From NCBI GenBank assembly GCA_030949385.1, contig JAUZSP010000006.1, positions 252,121 through 316,120 of the forward strand: a stretch of DNA of 64,000 bases. The letters run 5' to 3'. The notes beneath the pieces are model-generated. The model worked only from the letters and a program-made list of their open reading frames with translations, was not told where the DNA came from and made no database searches. This stretch comes from Gammaproteobacteria bacterium (lineage in GTDB: Bacteria > Pseudomonadota > Gammaproteobacteria > JAUZRS01). Positions 18,099 to 28,078 of this stretch are shown here, piece after piece (position 1 is the stretch's first letter; every line of letters begins with the position of its first letter). The translations under genes and the position numbers were made by a program.

Positions 18099-19186
18099 AT
18101 GCCATTAAGTGACAGACAGACCCTTTTAGTGACGGGAGGAGCCGGTTTTATCGGCGCTAACTTTGTGTTGGAGTACCTTGCACTGACAGAGAACAGTCGA
18201 GTTATCAACCTGGATAAACTGACTTATGCGGGTAATTTAAGCAGCTTGGCGGCTTATTCTTCAGATCCTCGGCATATTTTCATTAAAGGTGATATCGGAG
18301 ATCGCCAGTTGTTGGCCAAGCTACTGGAAGAATATCAGCCGAGTGCGGTGATTAACTTTGCCGCAGAGAGCCATGTGGATCGTTCGATTCATGCACCTGA
18401 GGCCTTTGTGCAGACCAATGTGATGGGCACTTTTAACCTATTGGAATCGGTGCGGGTCTATTGGCAGGCGTTGGGTGAGACAGAGGCGGCTGAATTTCGT
18501 TTTTTACATGTCTCTACTGATGAGGTCTATGGCTCCCTAGATATGCAGGAGCCTGCGTTCACAGAACGGCACCCTTATGCTCCTAACAGCCCCTATTCGG
18601 CTTCTAAAGCGGCCTCGGATCATATGGTGCGTGCGTATCATCACACCTATGGTTTGCCGGTCTTGACCACCAATTGCTCGAATAATTACGGTCCGTTGCA
18701 GTTTCCAGAAAAATTGATTCCACTGATTATTCATAACGCTTTGGCAGGTAAATCAATTCCTATTTACGGTGATGGTCAAAATATTCGAGATTGGCTCTAT
18801 GTAAGTGACCATTGTGCTGCCATTCGAGCGGTGTTGGAAAAGGGGCGCTTGGGTGAGGTGTACAACATTGGGGGGATTATGAAAAAAGCAATTTGGATAT
18901 TGTGCATACGGTGTGTGATATTTTAGATGAATTGCTGCCCGAGTCATCACACAGACCACATAAAAGCCTGATTAAATTTGTCAGTGATCGCCCTGGTCAC
19001 GATCGTCGTTACGCCATTGATCCAACCAAAATTGCTACTGAAATTCAGTGGCAGCCTAAAGAGACCTTTGAGTCGGGTATTCGAAAAACCGTGACTTGGT
19101 ACCTTGAAAATCAGAGTTGGGTGGAGCAAATTGTCTCCGGTGAATACCAAAATTGGTTGGCGGAAAATTACGGAGAGCGAGGGTGA
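18099..19186 (+). pseudogene. rfbB: dTDP-glucose 4,6-dehydratase, frameshifted at a G6 tract
   Basis: Second step of dTDP-rhamnose synthesis. Residues 1-257 are intact RfbB: TGGAGFIGANF, INFAAESHVDRSIH, STDEVYGSL, YSASKAASD. After VYNIGG (about 18875) the frame goes wrong and stops at 18926. The correct C-terminus is found in another frame from about 18876 (DYEKSNLDIVHTVCDILDEL through [13 protein letters not shown]) to 19186. One extra base in the G run at 18870-18875 would restore IGGDYEKSNLDIV exactly. As given the protein lacks about 100 residues and should be inactive. Error, mutation or slippage switch cannot be told apart here. The repaired stop overlaps rfbA. Confidence 0.88.
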
Positions 19187-20067
19187 GCAGAAAAGGGATT
19201 ATCTTAGCGGGTGGCTCTGGTACGCGGCTGTACCCGATCACGCAGGTGGTCTCTAAACAACTGTTGCCGGTCTATGATAAGCCGATGATCTACTATCCGC
19301 TCTCCACCTTAATGTTGGCGGGCATCCGAGATATTTTGATCATCTCTACTCCTGAAGACATTGGCCGTTTTGAGCGGTTATTGGGCAGTGGCGCGCGCTG
19401 GGGGTTGAACATCTGTTATGAGGTTCAACCCTCTCCTGATGGCTTGGCTCAGGCTTTTCTGATTGGCAAAACATTTATCGGTAATGATCCCTCTGCGCTG
19501 ATTCTGGGTGATAATATTTTTCATGGCCATGATTTTACTGAGCTTCTTGTGCCTGCTTCCGAGCAGCAAGAGCACGGCGCTACGGTGTTTGCCTATCAAG
19601 TCAGTGATCCTGAGCGTTACGGTGTGGTTGAGTTTGATAAGACGGGTAAAGTGTTGAGCTTAGAAGAAAAACCAGAGCAAGCAAAATCCAATTACGCCAT
19701 TACTGGGCTCTATTTTTACGATAATCAAGTGGTGGATATTGCTTCAGAGATTAAACCCTCTGCGAGGGGTGAGCTGGAAATCACCGATGTAAACCGTTGT
19801 TATTTAGCGCAGGGTGAGTTGAATGTCTCTGTGATGGGGCGAGGGTATGCTTGGTTGGATACGGGTACCCACAGTTCATTGCTGGAAGCCTCACAGTTTG
19901 TTGAGGTTTTGGAGCGTCGTCAGGGTCTGAAAGTCTCTTGTCCTGAGGAGATTGCATGGCGTATGGGTTATATTGATGATGAGGCGCTGGAAGCGTTGGC
20001 GGTACCTTTGATGAAAAATGGTTATGGGGCGTATTTGATGAAGATTTTATCTTCTGGTCTTTCGTAG
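19183..20067 (+). CDS. rfbA: Glucose-1-phosphate thymidylyltransferase
   Basis: 294 residues from the GTG at 19183, which overlaps the rfbB stop (GTGA). Makes dTDP-glucose, the first step towards dTDP-rhamnose and dTDP-4-amino sugars. Diagnostic N-terminus [19 protein letters not shown], then [29 protein letters not shown] and [19 protein letters not shown]. Its coupling to rfbB and the distant rfbC/rfbD at 40.7-42.2 kb form a split rml set. Confidence 0.95.
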   Translation: MSRKGIILAGGSGTRLYPITQVVSKQLLPVYDKPMIYYPLSTLMLAGIRDILIISTPEDIGRFERLLGSGARWGLNICYEVQPSPDGLAQAFLIGKTFIGNDPSALILGDNIFHGHDFTELLVPASEQQEHGATVFAYQVSDPERYGVVEFDKTGKVLSLEEKPEQAKSNYAITGLYFYDNQVVDIASEIKPSARGELEITDVNRCYLAQGELNVSVMGRGYAWLDTGTHSSLLEASQFVEVLERRQGLKVSCPEEIAWRMGYIDDEALEALAVPLMKNGYGAYLMKILSSGLS

Positions 20068-20135
20068 GCTTAGCGTGTTTTAATATTGTAATTATACGAT
20101 TTTTTTATTTTTTTCAGGCGTTAGGCTCTTTTATT

Positions 20136-21065
20136 GTGAGATTTTCACTGGCGGTACCGACACTTAATGCTGGAGAATTATGGAAAGATTTTCTACAGGC
20201 TTTATCTGAACAAACGTTACAGCCCGATGAAGTTTTAGTGATTGATTCAGGGTCATGTGATGATACTGTTTCTTTAGCAAAGAAAGCTGGGTGTAATGTT
20301 CATGAAATAAAAAGAGATGAGTTTAATCACGGAAGTACCAGACAACTTGCTGTGGAAATGTTATCAAGTAATGATGTGATTGTTTTTATGACTCAAGACG
20401 TCTTACTTAATTCACCGAAATCATTTGCCATATTGATGGATTCTTTTAAGAAAGATGGATCCAAGTCCATAGGTGCGGTTTGTGGTCGGCAGCTTCCACA
20501 TCACAATGCGAACCTAATAGCTGCGCATTCTAGATTGTATAATTACAAAAATAATTCATCTATTTTTACAAAAAATGATATTTCAAAACTTGGCATGAAA
20601 GCAACGTTTATGTCGGATTCCTTTTCTGCATACCGTGTGGAGGTATTACGTAATGTTGGGGGGTTTGAGAAAAATATAATTGTTTGTGAAGATGCTTTAT
20701 TAGCAGGCAAAATGTTGCTGGCAGGGTATAGTACTGTCTATACTGCTGACTCCACAGTGCGCCATTCCCATAATTTTAAATTGATGGAAGAAGCGCAGAG
20801 GTATTTTGACATTGGGGTCGCTCATTCCAGTCAAGAATGGTTTATAGATACGTTTGGAGAGCCTGAAGGCGAAGGTTTCCGATATATGAAATCAGAGTTT
20901 AATTATCTTGTTAAAAAAAATCCTTTTGTTCTTCCTTCGGCGTTTGTTAGAAATTTTTTAAAGTATATTTTTTATCGGATAGGAAGAAGAGAAAAATACT
21001 TTCCAGTTAAAATTAAAAAAATATTGAGTTATCAAAAATATTTTTGGGAAAATAAAAATGTCTAG
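20136..21065 (+). CDS. Family 2 glycosyltransferase (rhamnosyltransferase-like)
   Basis: 309 residues from a GTG. GT-A fold: [36 protein letters not shown] (nucleotide-binding Asp), [12 protein letters not shown] (DxD-like position TQD) and later the acceptor-side ED pair in [15 protein letters not shown]. The pattern resembles dTDP-rhamnose-dependent GT2 enzymes, and rfbA/rfbB lie just upstream, but the donor is inferred. The sequence is clearly more AT-rich than the genes before it, marking the start of a compositional shift. Overlaps cysC by eight bases. Confidence 0.8.
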   Translation: MRFSLAVPTLNAGELWKDFLQALSEQTLQPDEVLVIDSGSCDDTVSLAKKAGCNVHEIKRDEFNHGSTRQLAVEMLSSNDVIVFMTQDVLLNSPKSFAILMDSFKKDGSKSIGAVCGRQLPHHNANLIAAHSRLYNYKNNSSIFTKNDISKLGMKATFMSDSFSAYRVEVLRNVGGFEKNIIVCEDALLAGKMLLAGYSTVYTADSTVRHSHNFKLMEEAQRYFDIGVAHSSQEWFIDTFGEPEGEGFRYMKSEFNYLVKKNPFVLPSAFVRNFLKYIFYRIGRREKYFPVKIKKILSYQKYFWENKNV

Positions 21066-21681
21066 TGAGGGTATGAAGAGCAGTAACACCGTTTGGCATA
21101 GTGCTACTGTCACAAGAGAGAGAAGAGAGGCACAAAGTGGCCATAAAGGTGTAGTTCTATGGTTTACTGGTTTGTCAGGTTCAGGTAAGTCGACGTTAGC
21201 GCATGCGGTAGAGGAAGAACTTTATCAACGAGATTGTCGTACGTTTGTTTTGGATGGCGATAATGTTCGTCATGGATTATGTGGTGATCTAGGATTTGGA
21301 GAGCATGATCGACAGGAAAATATTCGGCGAGTGGGTGAGAGCACTAAATTATTTGTTGAGGCTGGTGTAATCACTTTAACCGCTTTTATTTCCCCTTTTC
21401 AGGAGGATCGAAATCGAGTGCGTAGTATGTTTCCTCATGGTGAATTTTTGGAAATTTTTTGTTCATGCCCTTTAAGTATCTGTGAAGAGCGCGATGTTAA
21501 GGGTTTGTATCAACGTGCTCGCGCTGGTGAAGTTAAGAACTTTACTGGCATTGATTCACCATATGAAGAGCCTGTGAAGCCAGAATTAATTGTTGATACT
21601 GGAAGCTTGCCTTTAAATGAAAGCGTGAATCAGGTTATGGAATTGCTTGTTTCTCGAGGTATGGTAAAGCACACTTTATAG
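21058..21681 (+). CDS. cysC: Adenylylsulfate (APS) kinase
   Basis: 207 residues. Phosphorylates adenosine 5'-phosphosulfate to PAPS, the sulfate donor of sulfotransferases. Walker A is [27 protein letters not shown] and the lid region [18 protein letters not shown] are typical of APS kinase. It overlaps a glycosyltransferase gene and is not beside ATP sulfurylase or cysteine-biosynthesis genes. With two sulfotransferase domains downstream (36.3-40.7 kb) this suggests dedicated PAPS supply for glycan sulfation. The enzyme call is firm; the purpose is inferred. Confidence 0.95.
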   Translation: MSSEGMKSSNTVWHSATVTRERREAQSGHKGVVLWFTGLSGSGKSTLAHAVEEELYQRDCRTFVLDGDNVRHGLCGDLGFGEHDRQENIRRVGESTKLFVEAGVITLTAFISPFQEDRNRVRSMFPHGEFLEIFCSCPLSICEERDVKGLYQRARAGEVKNFTGIDSPYEEPVKPELIVDTGSLPLNESVNQVMELLVSRGMVKHTL

Positions 21682-21691
21682 CAGTAGTTAT

Positions 21692-23176
21692 ATGAAAAAA
21701 AACTCTCCTCTTCTCCATTCTTTAGATGATTGGTTGTCTTCTCCAGATAAATCATTTGAGTGGCCTTATCAGGCTATGCGTGAAAAAAATTGGCTAGAGG
21801 CAATTTTTCGTTGGTCTGTATTACGAAAAGCATATCCAGAACACCCTGCTGTTTGGTGTCAAGCGTCGGCTGTATATATTGAATTGGGTGAGCTGGATAA
21901 AGCAGAAGAACTTTTAGTTTACGCTCGTCAACATTTTCCAAACAATCCAAATACTTTTGTACAGTCCGCTGATATAAAATGTCGCCAGAAGAAATGGAGA
22001 GAGGCTGATGTTTTATTGAGTCAAGCGCGTGAATTTTTTCCTAATGTAGTTTCGGTTTGGGTAAAATCGGCAGAATACGCATTGCATCAAGGTGATGCTG
22101 ATCAATTTGATGTGTACAGTGAGCAGGTTCGACTGTGTTCACTGAACCAAAATTTGCCAGATCCTTTTATTCAATATGCTGAATTAGCAATGAAAGCCAA
22201 TCAGTGGGAGAAGGCTTTAGGTCGGTGGATGTTATTGCGAAAGAACTTTCCAGACTTACCTGTGGGTTATCTTCGTGCCGCTGAGGCTTCCCGAAAATTA
22301 GGGCGAAGTAAAGAGGCTCGTCAATTGACTTTGGCACAGCAATATGGGACTAACATTTCTGATGATTTTCAAAATAATGAACGTACTTTAATACCGCATG
22401 TTGGCCATACGAATGTGGGTGGATTGATAGAGTTAATATGGACTAAAGCAAAGTTTAACTTACGTTCGGAAGTGCATCGTAATTATCTTAGTTATGGATG
22501 GTGGGTGCTTGAGCCATTAATGTACATGATTGTTTATTATGTTGTATTTGGTCTGCTGTTGAGTCGGGGAGGGCAGGATTACCCCGTTTTTTTGCTGACG
22601 GGCTTGGTTCCCTGGATGTGGTTTATGAAAGCTGTCAGCACGAGTAGTGGTAGTATTTTGTCTGGACAAAATCTTATGCTACAAGTTGGTCTGCCATCTA
22701 TTGTCTTTCCATTGGTAAGCATTCTACAAGCGACGATTAAGCAATTACCTGTATTTATTTTATTATTGGGATTTGTTTGGTTGCAGGGAAATTCTCCCTC
22801 CATTCATTGGTGGGTTTTAATCCCAGTGGTTATTGTTCAGCTGCTTTTAGTGATGGTTAGTGCCTGTGTTGTGGCGGCCGTGATTCCTTTTATACGTGAT
22901 TTATCTTATCTAGTGCCTACTGGGTTAACATTTTTAATGTTTATGTCGGGAATTTTTTACGATTATCGAAATATATCGGAAGAGTGGCAGGATGTATTCT
23001 TACTTAACCCAATGGCTTTTTTACTGAAGTGTTACCGGGAAATATTAATGGATGGCATTTCTCCAGATTTGGTGACTCTAGCGTGGTGGGGAGCTGGTAG
23101 TGTTACGGCTTGTTTTATGTTGTTATTATTGTATCAGAAATTGCGATATATTTTTCCTAGAGTGGTTATGGAGTAA
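21692..23176 (+). CDS. ABC-2 polysaccharide exporter permease with N-terminal TPR domain
   Basis: 494 residues. Residues about 20-225 contain tetratricopeptide-like repeats (AVWCQASAVYIELGELDKAE, FPNVVSVWVKSAEYALHQGD, PVGYLRAAEASRKLGRSKEA). Residues about 265-490 are an ABC-2 type permease with about six membrane helices, including SYGWWVLEPLMYMIVYYVVF and LVPWMWFMKAVSTSSG, close to Wzm/KpsM/TagG exporters. Normal Wzm proteins are about 260 residues with no TPR. The ATPase gene follows two bases after the stop. The TPR module is cytoplasmic by topology and could dock glycosyltransferases or the chain-modifying enzymes onto the exporter. Confidence 0.85.
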   Translation: MKKNSPLLHSLDDWLSSPDKSFEWPYQAMREKNWLEAIFRWSVLRKAYPEHPAVWCQASAVYIELGELDKAEELLVYARQHFPNNPNTFVQSADIKCRQKKWREADVLLSQAREFFPNVVSVWVKSAEYALHQGDADQFDVYSEQVRLCSLNQNLPDPFIQYAELAMKANQWEKALGRWMLLRKNFPDLPVGYLRAAEASRKLGRSKEARQLTLAQQYGTNISDDFQNNERTLIPHVGHTNVGGLIELIWTKAKFNLRSEVHRNYLSYGWWVLEPLMYMIVYYVVFGLLLSRGGQDYPVFLLTGLVPWMWFMKAVSTSSGSILSGQNLMLQVGLPSIVFPLVSILQATIKQLPVFILLLGFVWLQGNSPSIHWWVLIPVVIVQLLLVMVSACVVAAVIPFIRDLSYLVPTGLTFLMFMSGIFYDYRNISEEWQDVFLLNPMAFLLKCYREILMDGISPDLVTLAWWGAGSVTACFMLLLLYQKLRYIFPRVVME

Positions 23177-23178
23177 AG

Positions 23179-23886
23179 ATGGAGCCGGTTATTTCATTGA
23201 AGAATGTGGCGGTAAGATACAAGCGTAGTGGAGGCCTGTTCAGAAAAAAAAATTATTATGAGGCTCTCAAGTCAATAACGTTGGATATTTACTCTGGTGA
23301 ATCGTTAGGTATTCTTGGTCGTAATGGTGCAGGTAAATCAACTTTATTGCGACTTATTTCTGGGGTGATTCGTCCGGATCGTGGAAGCGTTGTTAATCGT
23401 GGTGTTTCTGTTTCTCTATTGGCTCTACAGGCAGGGTTCGATGCTAATTTAAGTGGAAGGGATAATGCAATTATCGGTGGTATGTTACAAGGATGTTCTC
23501 GGGTAGCCGTTGAAAAAGAGTTGGATAAAATTCATGAGTATTCTGAGTTGGGAGATTTTTTCTTTGAGCCGGTAAGAACATACTCGACGGGCATGCGAAC
23601 TCGGTTGGGGTTTTCTATTAGCACGATTATTAGCCCCGATGTGTTGTTGGTAGATGAAGTACTCAGTGTGGGTGATAAAAATTTTAAAGAGAAGGCAGAA
23701 CGTACGATGGTGGCAAAAATGCAATCTCAACAGACCGTGGTTTTAGTGTCACATTCCCATCATCAGATTGCACGTTTGTGTGATCGTGCTGTGTTGATTG
23801 ATGAAGGGGTGAGTGTGATTTCTGGAAGGCCATGTGATGTTCTTAAAATATACGAAGGTCGATTAAATGTTACGGGTAATAGTTGA
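23179..23886 (+). CDS. wzt: Polysaccharide ABC exporter ATPase (Wzt-type, no carbohydrate-binding domain)
   Basis: 235 residues. Walker A GILGRNGAGKSTLL, signature YSTGMRTRLGFS, Walker B DVLLVDEVLSVGD, switch His in LVSHSHHQ. The segment VSVSLLALQAGFDANLSGRDN is the Q-loop region typical of Wzt/TagH/KpsT enzymes. It partners with the TPR-permease directly upstream. Wzt proteins that recognise a capped O-antigen have an extra C-terminal domain of about 150-200 residues; it is absent here. The gene ends ten bases from the convergent acetyltransferase gene, with no obvious terminator between. Confidence 0.9.
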   Translation: MEPVISLKNVAVRYKRSGGLFRKKNYYEALKSITLDIYSGESLGILGRNGAGKSTLLRLISGVIRPDRGSVVNRGVSVSLLALQAGFDANLSGRDNAIIGGMLQGCSRVAVEKELDKIHEYSELGDFFFEPVRTYSTGMRTRLGFSISTIISPDVLLVDEVLSVGDKNFKEKAERTMVAKMQSQQTVVLVSHSHHQIARLCDRAVLIDEGVSVISGRPCDVLKIYEGRLNVTGNS

Positions 23887-23896
23887 TAAATTTTTA

Positions 23897-24628
23897 TCAT
23901 AACCAAAAATGATAAAAATATTCTTCTTTTTGTATGGAATATCCACATTTTTTATAAAGATTACATGCGGGGATATTTGTTCCTTGAGTGACAACTTGTC
24001 CGAATTTATACCGATGTTGGATAAACCAGGATTGAGCTGATCGAACAAGTTTTTCGCCATATTTTTTCCCTCTATGGTCTCTATCTATGGCAACTAAGCC
24101 TATATCACCGACTCCGTTTTTATTTCCTAGTGTAATTATCCCTATTATTTTTGTTTTTTCTTGAATAACAAGGACTTCATCTGAAATTTCCTTTTTTATG
24201 GATTTATTTGCCCATATTTTGTATAAGGCAATAAATTTCTCTCTTGGTATGTTTTTATCTATAGAGAATCTTGAATATTCCCCACTTTGTATTGCTAAGT
24301 TTTCAATATCTTTGGTTGGCATTGATTTGTCGTATGGCTTTATCATATGATAATATTGTTTATTTATGTTTTCTAATTGGTCTAGGTTGATGTTAAATGT
24401 GGTTTTTTTATCTGTAAGTTTTCCATTAAAATTTTTCAAAATACATGGGTTTATTTTGTTAATAGATGAGTAATAGACGAGTTTTTTGTTGTTATTTTTT
24501 AGCTGGATAAGGATTGTTGACAATTCCTCATTGTTTAAATTTATTCTTGTTATTTTAGAAGTTTGTAGTCCAAAAAAATCAGTGTCCCAGTTTAAGTTTT
24601 CATAGTATGTTTTATTTATATTTTTCAT
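23897..24628 (-). CDS. GNAT acetyltransferase, WecD-like
   Basis: 243 residues. The N-terminus NLNWDTDFFGLQTSKI and the region SGEYSRFSIDKNIPREKF resemble dTDP-4-amino-4,6-dideoxygalactose (fucosamine) N-acetyltransferases such as WecD. The GNAT core is GLVAIDRDHRGKKYGEKLV (acetyl-CoA loop) followed by TNIPACNLYKKCGY. It sits one gene from a WecE-type transaminase, so the pair would make dTDP-Fuc4NAc or an isomer from the RfbB product. Start overlaps the upstream glycosyltransferase by 17 bases. The exact sugar is inferred. Confidence 0.75.
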   Translation of the reverse strand: MKNINKTYYENLNWDTDFFGLQTSKITRINLNNEELSTILIQLKNNNKKLVYYSSINKINPCILKNFNGKLTDKKTTFNINLDQLENINKQYYHMIKPYDKSMPTKDIENLAIQSGEYSRFSIDKNIPREKFIALYKIWANKSIKKEISDEVLVIQEKTKIIGIITLGNKNGVGDIGLVAIDRDHRGKKYGEKLVRSAQSWFIQHRYKFGQVVTQGTNIPACNLYKKCGYSIQKEEYFYHFWL

Positions 24629-25562
24629 CTCCTCCCCCCTTTTTTTTAGTATAAATTTTACGGATAATGGTATATGGTCTTTTTTTCGTCTCTAAAAATA
24701 TTTTAGAGAGATATATTCCTATGACACCTAGGGATGACATTGTAAGGCCTCCAAGAAACCATATAGACGCTATGACCGATGTCCACCCTAATAATGGTTT
24801 TAAAAAAAATATCCATTGGATGACTAGGTACGTAATATAGGTTCCAGATAAAAAAGAAATTATAAATCCCAAGTAAAATATGCTGATTAATGGTGCGTTG
24901 CTAAATGAGGTGATGGCATTAACAAGTAAAGAAATTTTTTTATGAATAGTGTATGTGCTTTTACTTGAGCTATGTTTTTTTATTTTTTGTGGCTGTTGGT
25001 CAAACCCTGTAAGATGCCAGAGTCCCATTATAAATACTTCTCGTTCTTTGTGGAGTAATAGTGCATTGACATATCGTTTAGTCATTAAGCGAGCAGTAAC
25101 ACTATTTTCTGTTAGAGACATACCTGTCATTTTATTGAATATGTACCAAAACCACTGTCCACTCCAGCGCTCAAATATACCACCTTTTCTTTGAATCTGT
25201 GAGCCATAAATAACATCACATTGTTGCTTTTCAATTTCATGAAAAAAATTGAGTAACCATTCAGGTTCTTCTTCTAAATCGCTGTCAATTAAAAAAATAA
25301 GCTCCCCTTTAGCATAGGAAAGTCCCGTCATCATGGCTTTGTGGTGACCAAAATTGCGTGATAGATCAATTACAGTTATATGTGGGTCAATTTCAGTAAA
25401 TTCAGATGCGATGTTAAGGCTATTATCTGGTGAGCCATCGTTTACCAGTATGATTTCATAATCATTACCAACGAGCTTCTGAGCTACAATACTAGTGCGT
25501 CGATAAAATTCATCTATATGTATAGATGAATGGTAAAGTGTTGTAACAATGGAGAGCTTCAT
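24612..25562 (-). CDS. Family 2 glycosyltransferase with C-terminal membrane helices (GtrB/DPM1-like)
   Basis: 316 residues. GT-A domain at about 1-220: LSIVTTLYHSSIHIDEFY, IILVNDGSPDNSL, and IFLIDSDLEEEPEW with the DSD metal site. Two membrane helices follow (about 225-285). This layout is that of polyprenyl-phosphate glycosyltransferases such as GtrB and ArnC, which load a sugar onto undecaprenyl phosphate on the cytoplasmic side. A GtrA-type flippase and a polytopic GtrC-like protein lie two to three genes upstream, completing a Gtr-like modification module. Confidence 0.82.
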   Translation of the reverse strand: MKLSIVTTLYHSSIHIDEFYRRTSIVAQKLVGNDYEIILVNDGSPDNSLNIASEFTEIDPHITVIDLSRNFGHHKAMMTGLSYAKGELIFLIDSDLEEEPEWLLNFFHEIEKQQCDVIYGSQIQRKGGIFERWSGQWFWYIFNKMTGMSLTENSVTARLMTKRYVNALLLHKEREVFIMGLWHLTGFDQQPQKIKKHSSSKSTYTIHKKISLLVNAITSFSNAPLISIFYLGFIISFLSGTYITYLVIQWIFFLKPLLGWTSVIASIWFLGGLTMSSLGVIGIYLSKIFLETKKRPYTIIRKIYTKKKGGGDEKYK

Positions 25563-25668
25563 TAAGCTATTATTTCCTTCACTTGTTTCGGTCGAGTAAG
25601 TAAAAAATTGTGTATATTTTATGAATCTTAATGGTGATTAAAATTTTTATAGCTAGTTTTTAAAAAAT

Positions 25669-26811
25669 TTAACTTATAAGATTAAGGGATTTTTTAAGGT
25701 TCAGAATGATATAGTCTTGTTGTTCATTACTTAAGCCAACCCAGAGGGGTAGGCGAATTAATTGTTTAGATAAGGTATTCGTTACGTTAAGAGAGCCATG
25801 TGTGCGGCCATATCTCTTTCCGGCAGGAGATGAATGAAGGGGAACATAGTGAAAAACCGAATTGATACCATTACATTTAAGTTCTTGAAGTATTTTTTGT
25901 CGGTTTATGTTTTTTTCAAGTAAAATATAGTACATATGGGCATTATGTTGACAGGTGCTCGGTATGATAGGACGACGAAGGATGCCATTTTTTTCTAGTG
26001 GTTCCAATAGTTGATGGTAACGCTGCCAAATATTTAGGCGTTCTTGTGTAATTATTTTCGCTTCTTCAATTTGAGCCCATAGAAAGGCAGAAATTAATTC
26101 ACCTGGGAGAAATGAAGAGCCAATATCTTGCCATGTGTATTTATCTATTTCACCACGAAAAAACTGATTTCGGTCTGTTCCTTTTTCACGAATAATTTCA
26201 GATCGTACGCTTAATTCTGGGTTATTGACCAATAATGCTCCGCCTTCTCCAGAAATTATATTTTTAGTCTCATGGAAGCTATAAGTTCCTATATCTCCTA
26301 TACTTCCAAGAGCTCGTCCTTTATAACTTGCCATAACTCCTTGGGCCGCATCTTCTATTACTTTAAGCTTATATTTTTTGGCAATAGATATTATAGTGTC
26401 CATTTCACAGGCTACACCTGCATAATGAACGGGAACAATGGCGCGTGTATTAGGGGTAATAGCAGATTCTATTAGATTTTCATTAATATTAAGGGTGTCT
26501 TCGTGTATATCGATAAATACAGGTACTCCTCCACGAAGTACAAAAGCATTGGCAGTGGATACAAAGGTGTAAGACGGCATGATAATTTCATCACCAGGCT
26601 GAATGTCTAATAATAGGGCTGACATTTCTAGAGCTGCGGTACAAGAATGGGTGAGTAGTGCTTTATTACATCCGGTATTTTTTTTCTAGCCACTTGTGAC
26701 AATGTTGAGTATACGGGCCATCGCCTGATAATTTTCCATTGAAGTGTGATTGAGCAATATAATAAAGCTCTTTGCCTGTCATATAGGGCTTATTGAAAGG
26801 AATATTTTTCA
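25669..26811 (-). pseudogene. wecE: WecE-type 4-amino-4,6-dideoxyhexose transaminase, frameshifted at an A8 tract
   Basis: PLP-dependent transaminase of the DegT family. From ATG 26811 the first 43 codons (MKNIPFNKPYMTGKELYYIA, then GKLSGDGPYTQHCHKWLE) are WecE-like but soon hit a stop. The rest, from about 26677 to 25669, is in another frame: CTAALEMSALLLDIQPGDE, VPVHYAGVACEMD, EDAAQGVMASYKG, SFHETKN (Schiff-base Lys), FHYVPLHSSPAG. Removing one A from the run at 26678-26685 (T8 on the plus strand) gives LEKNTGCNKALLTHSCTAAL, the normal WecE sequence. ATG 26811 overlaps the methyltransferase stop, which supports that start. Unless corrected, the protein would be inactive. Confidence 0.88.
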
Positions 26812-27612
26812 TTTTTTTCTTTGGGCAACGATTAATAAACTTCCGCCAGCTATATTTGGAAGCCAGTTTGATATATGGTTTTCTAGTCTAATTATTGAGA
26901 GTAGTATTTTATTTAGCATAGGATGGATATGAAAGGAGTTATTTCTAATTTTTTCATTTTCTTTATTCCTGTTTAAAATTTTTCTAAGATAAAGTAAGGG
27001 GAGAATGGTAATAAAAAAATATTTAGCTTCTAATACTTCTAAGCCAGATTTATTTATAGTGGCTATTAGTGATGCTTTATTATATCGGCGTTTGTGAGCT
27101 GCTAGTATATCATCTTGTCCCCACAGCCATTGGTGTGCTGGAACGCTAACAAGTAAAATCCCTTCTGGTTTGAGCATTTTTGATACTTGAGTAAGTGCTA
27201 GAACGTCTTTTTCAAAGTGTTCTAGGACATCAAACATACCAATGGCATTGAATTCATTCTGGAATGGCGGGGTGAATAGGTCAAATTGATAGCATTCGGA
27301 TATGCCATTTTTTTTTGCATATCGAAGCCCTGATAGATGGATTTCACCAATAGCTATTTTATAGCCTTCTTTTTGTAGGCCTTGAGCCACATAACCTGTT
27401 CCTGCACCAATTTCAAATATTTGAGATGTTTTTGAAACATATCGAGTAAATGTTGAAATTATTCGTTCTCTTCGCGTAATAAACCAAAAATTTTCTTTTT
27501 CTACTGCATAGAGTTCATCTAAGCCAGATGATGGGTAGTCAGTATGATTTTCACTAACTTCAGGCTTGAAGCAAGTGATACCATCGATTGTGATGCTTTT
27601 TTTGTGATCCAT
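26809..27612 (-). CDS. Class I SAM-dependent methyltransferase
   Basis: 267 residues. The Rossmann SAM-binding motif is IFEIGAGTGYVAQGLQKEG, followed by AIGMFDVLEHFEKDVLALTQ and LLVSVPAHQWLWGQDD, the layout of Methyltransf_11/23-type enzymes common in polysaccharide loci. Position in the transaminase-GT operon, with an ATGA overlap to wecE, suggests it methylates a sugar or the lipid-linked intermediate. The methyl acceptor is unknown. Confidence 0.8.
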   Translation of the reverse strand: MDHKKSITIDGITCFKPEVSENHTDYPSSGLDELYAVEKENFWFITRRERIISTFTRYVSKTSQIFEIGAGTGYVAQGLQKEGYKIAIGEIHLSGLRYAKKNGISECYQFDLFTPPFQNEFNAIGMFDVLEHFEKDVLALTQVSKMLKPEGILLVSVPAHQWLWGQDDILAAHKRRYNKASLIATINKSGLEVLEAKYFFITILPLLYLRKILNRNKENEKIRNNSFHIHPMLNKILLSIIRLENHISNWLPNIAGGSLLIVAQRKK

Positions 27613-27626
27613 AGGATTTTATTTTG

Positions 27627-28040
27627 CTATGTTTGATTGGTTTTTTTTGAAAAGACAAAGTACTTGGACAAGAGAAAAAGAAGTAAGGCTACTATGACAA
27701 TAGCAAATCCTTGACTGAGTGCAGGATTATAGCCGAGTAAGTCAATCATCGCAATAAGAATTAAAAGATTTGCGGTGTAGCCTACAAAGTGTGAGAAAAA
27801 GTAGCGTGTACCTGATGTTTTTATATTTCCTGTGTGAGAAAAAGTCCATTTCCTGTTAGCCCAGTAGCTGAGAGAGGCTCCCGATATGTATAATATAGTC
27901 ATGATGATTTTAGGATCCATGCCAAAAAAAATCCCTGTTAAGTATAAAATAAAAATGACTGTATTACTTATAATGCCAATCAGCCCATATTTAACTATTT
28001 CATGAGTAGGAGGGAGGTGGTGTTTGAATTTTTTTTTCAT
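27627..28040 (-). CDS. GtrA-family membrane protein
   Basis: 137 residues with four predicted membrane helices. The N-terminus EIVKYGLIGIISNTVIFILY and the motif GASLSYWANRKWTFS, followed by a final helix and KYFVFS, are diagnostic of GtrA (PF04138). GtrA proteins are thought to flip undecaprenyl-phosphate-linked sugars for periplasmic transfer. It pairs with the GtrB-like enzyme at 24.6-25.6 kb and the polytopic protein next to it. Confidence 0.9.
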   Translation of the reverse strand: MKKKFKHHLPPTHEIVKYGLIGIISNTVIFILYLTGIFFGMDPKIIMTILYISGASLSYWANRKWTFSHTGNIKTSGTRYFFSHFVGYTANLLILIAMIDLLGYNPALSQGFAIVIVALLLFLLSKYFVFSKKTNQT

Positions 28041-28078
28041 TATATCTACAAATTTTTTTGTTAGGAGGTGGTTTCATC

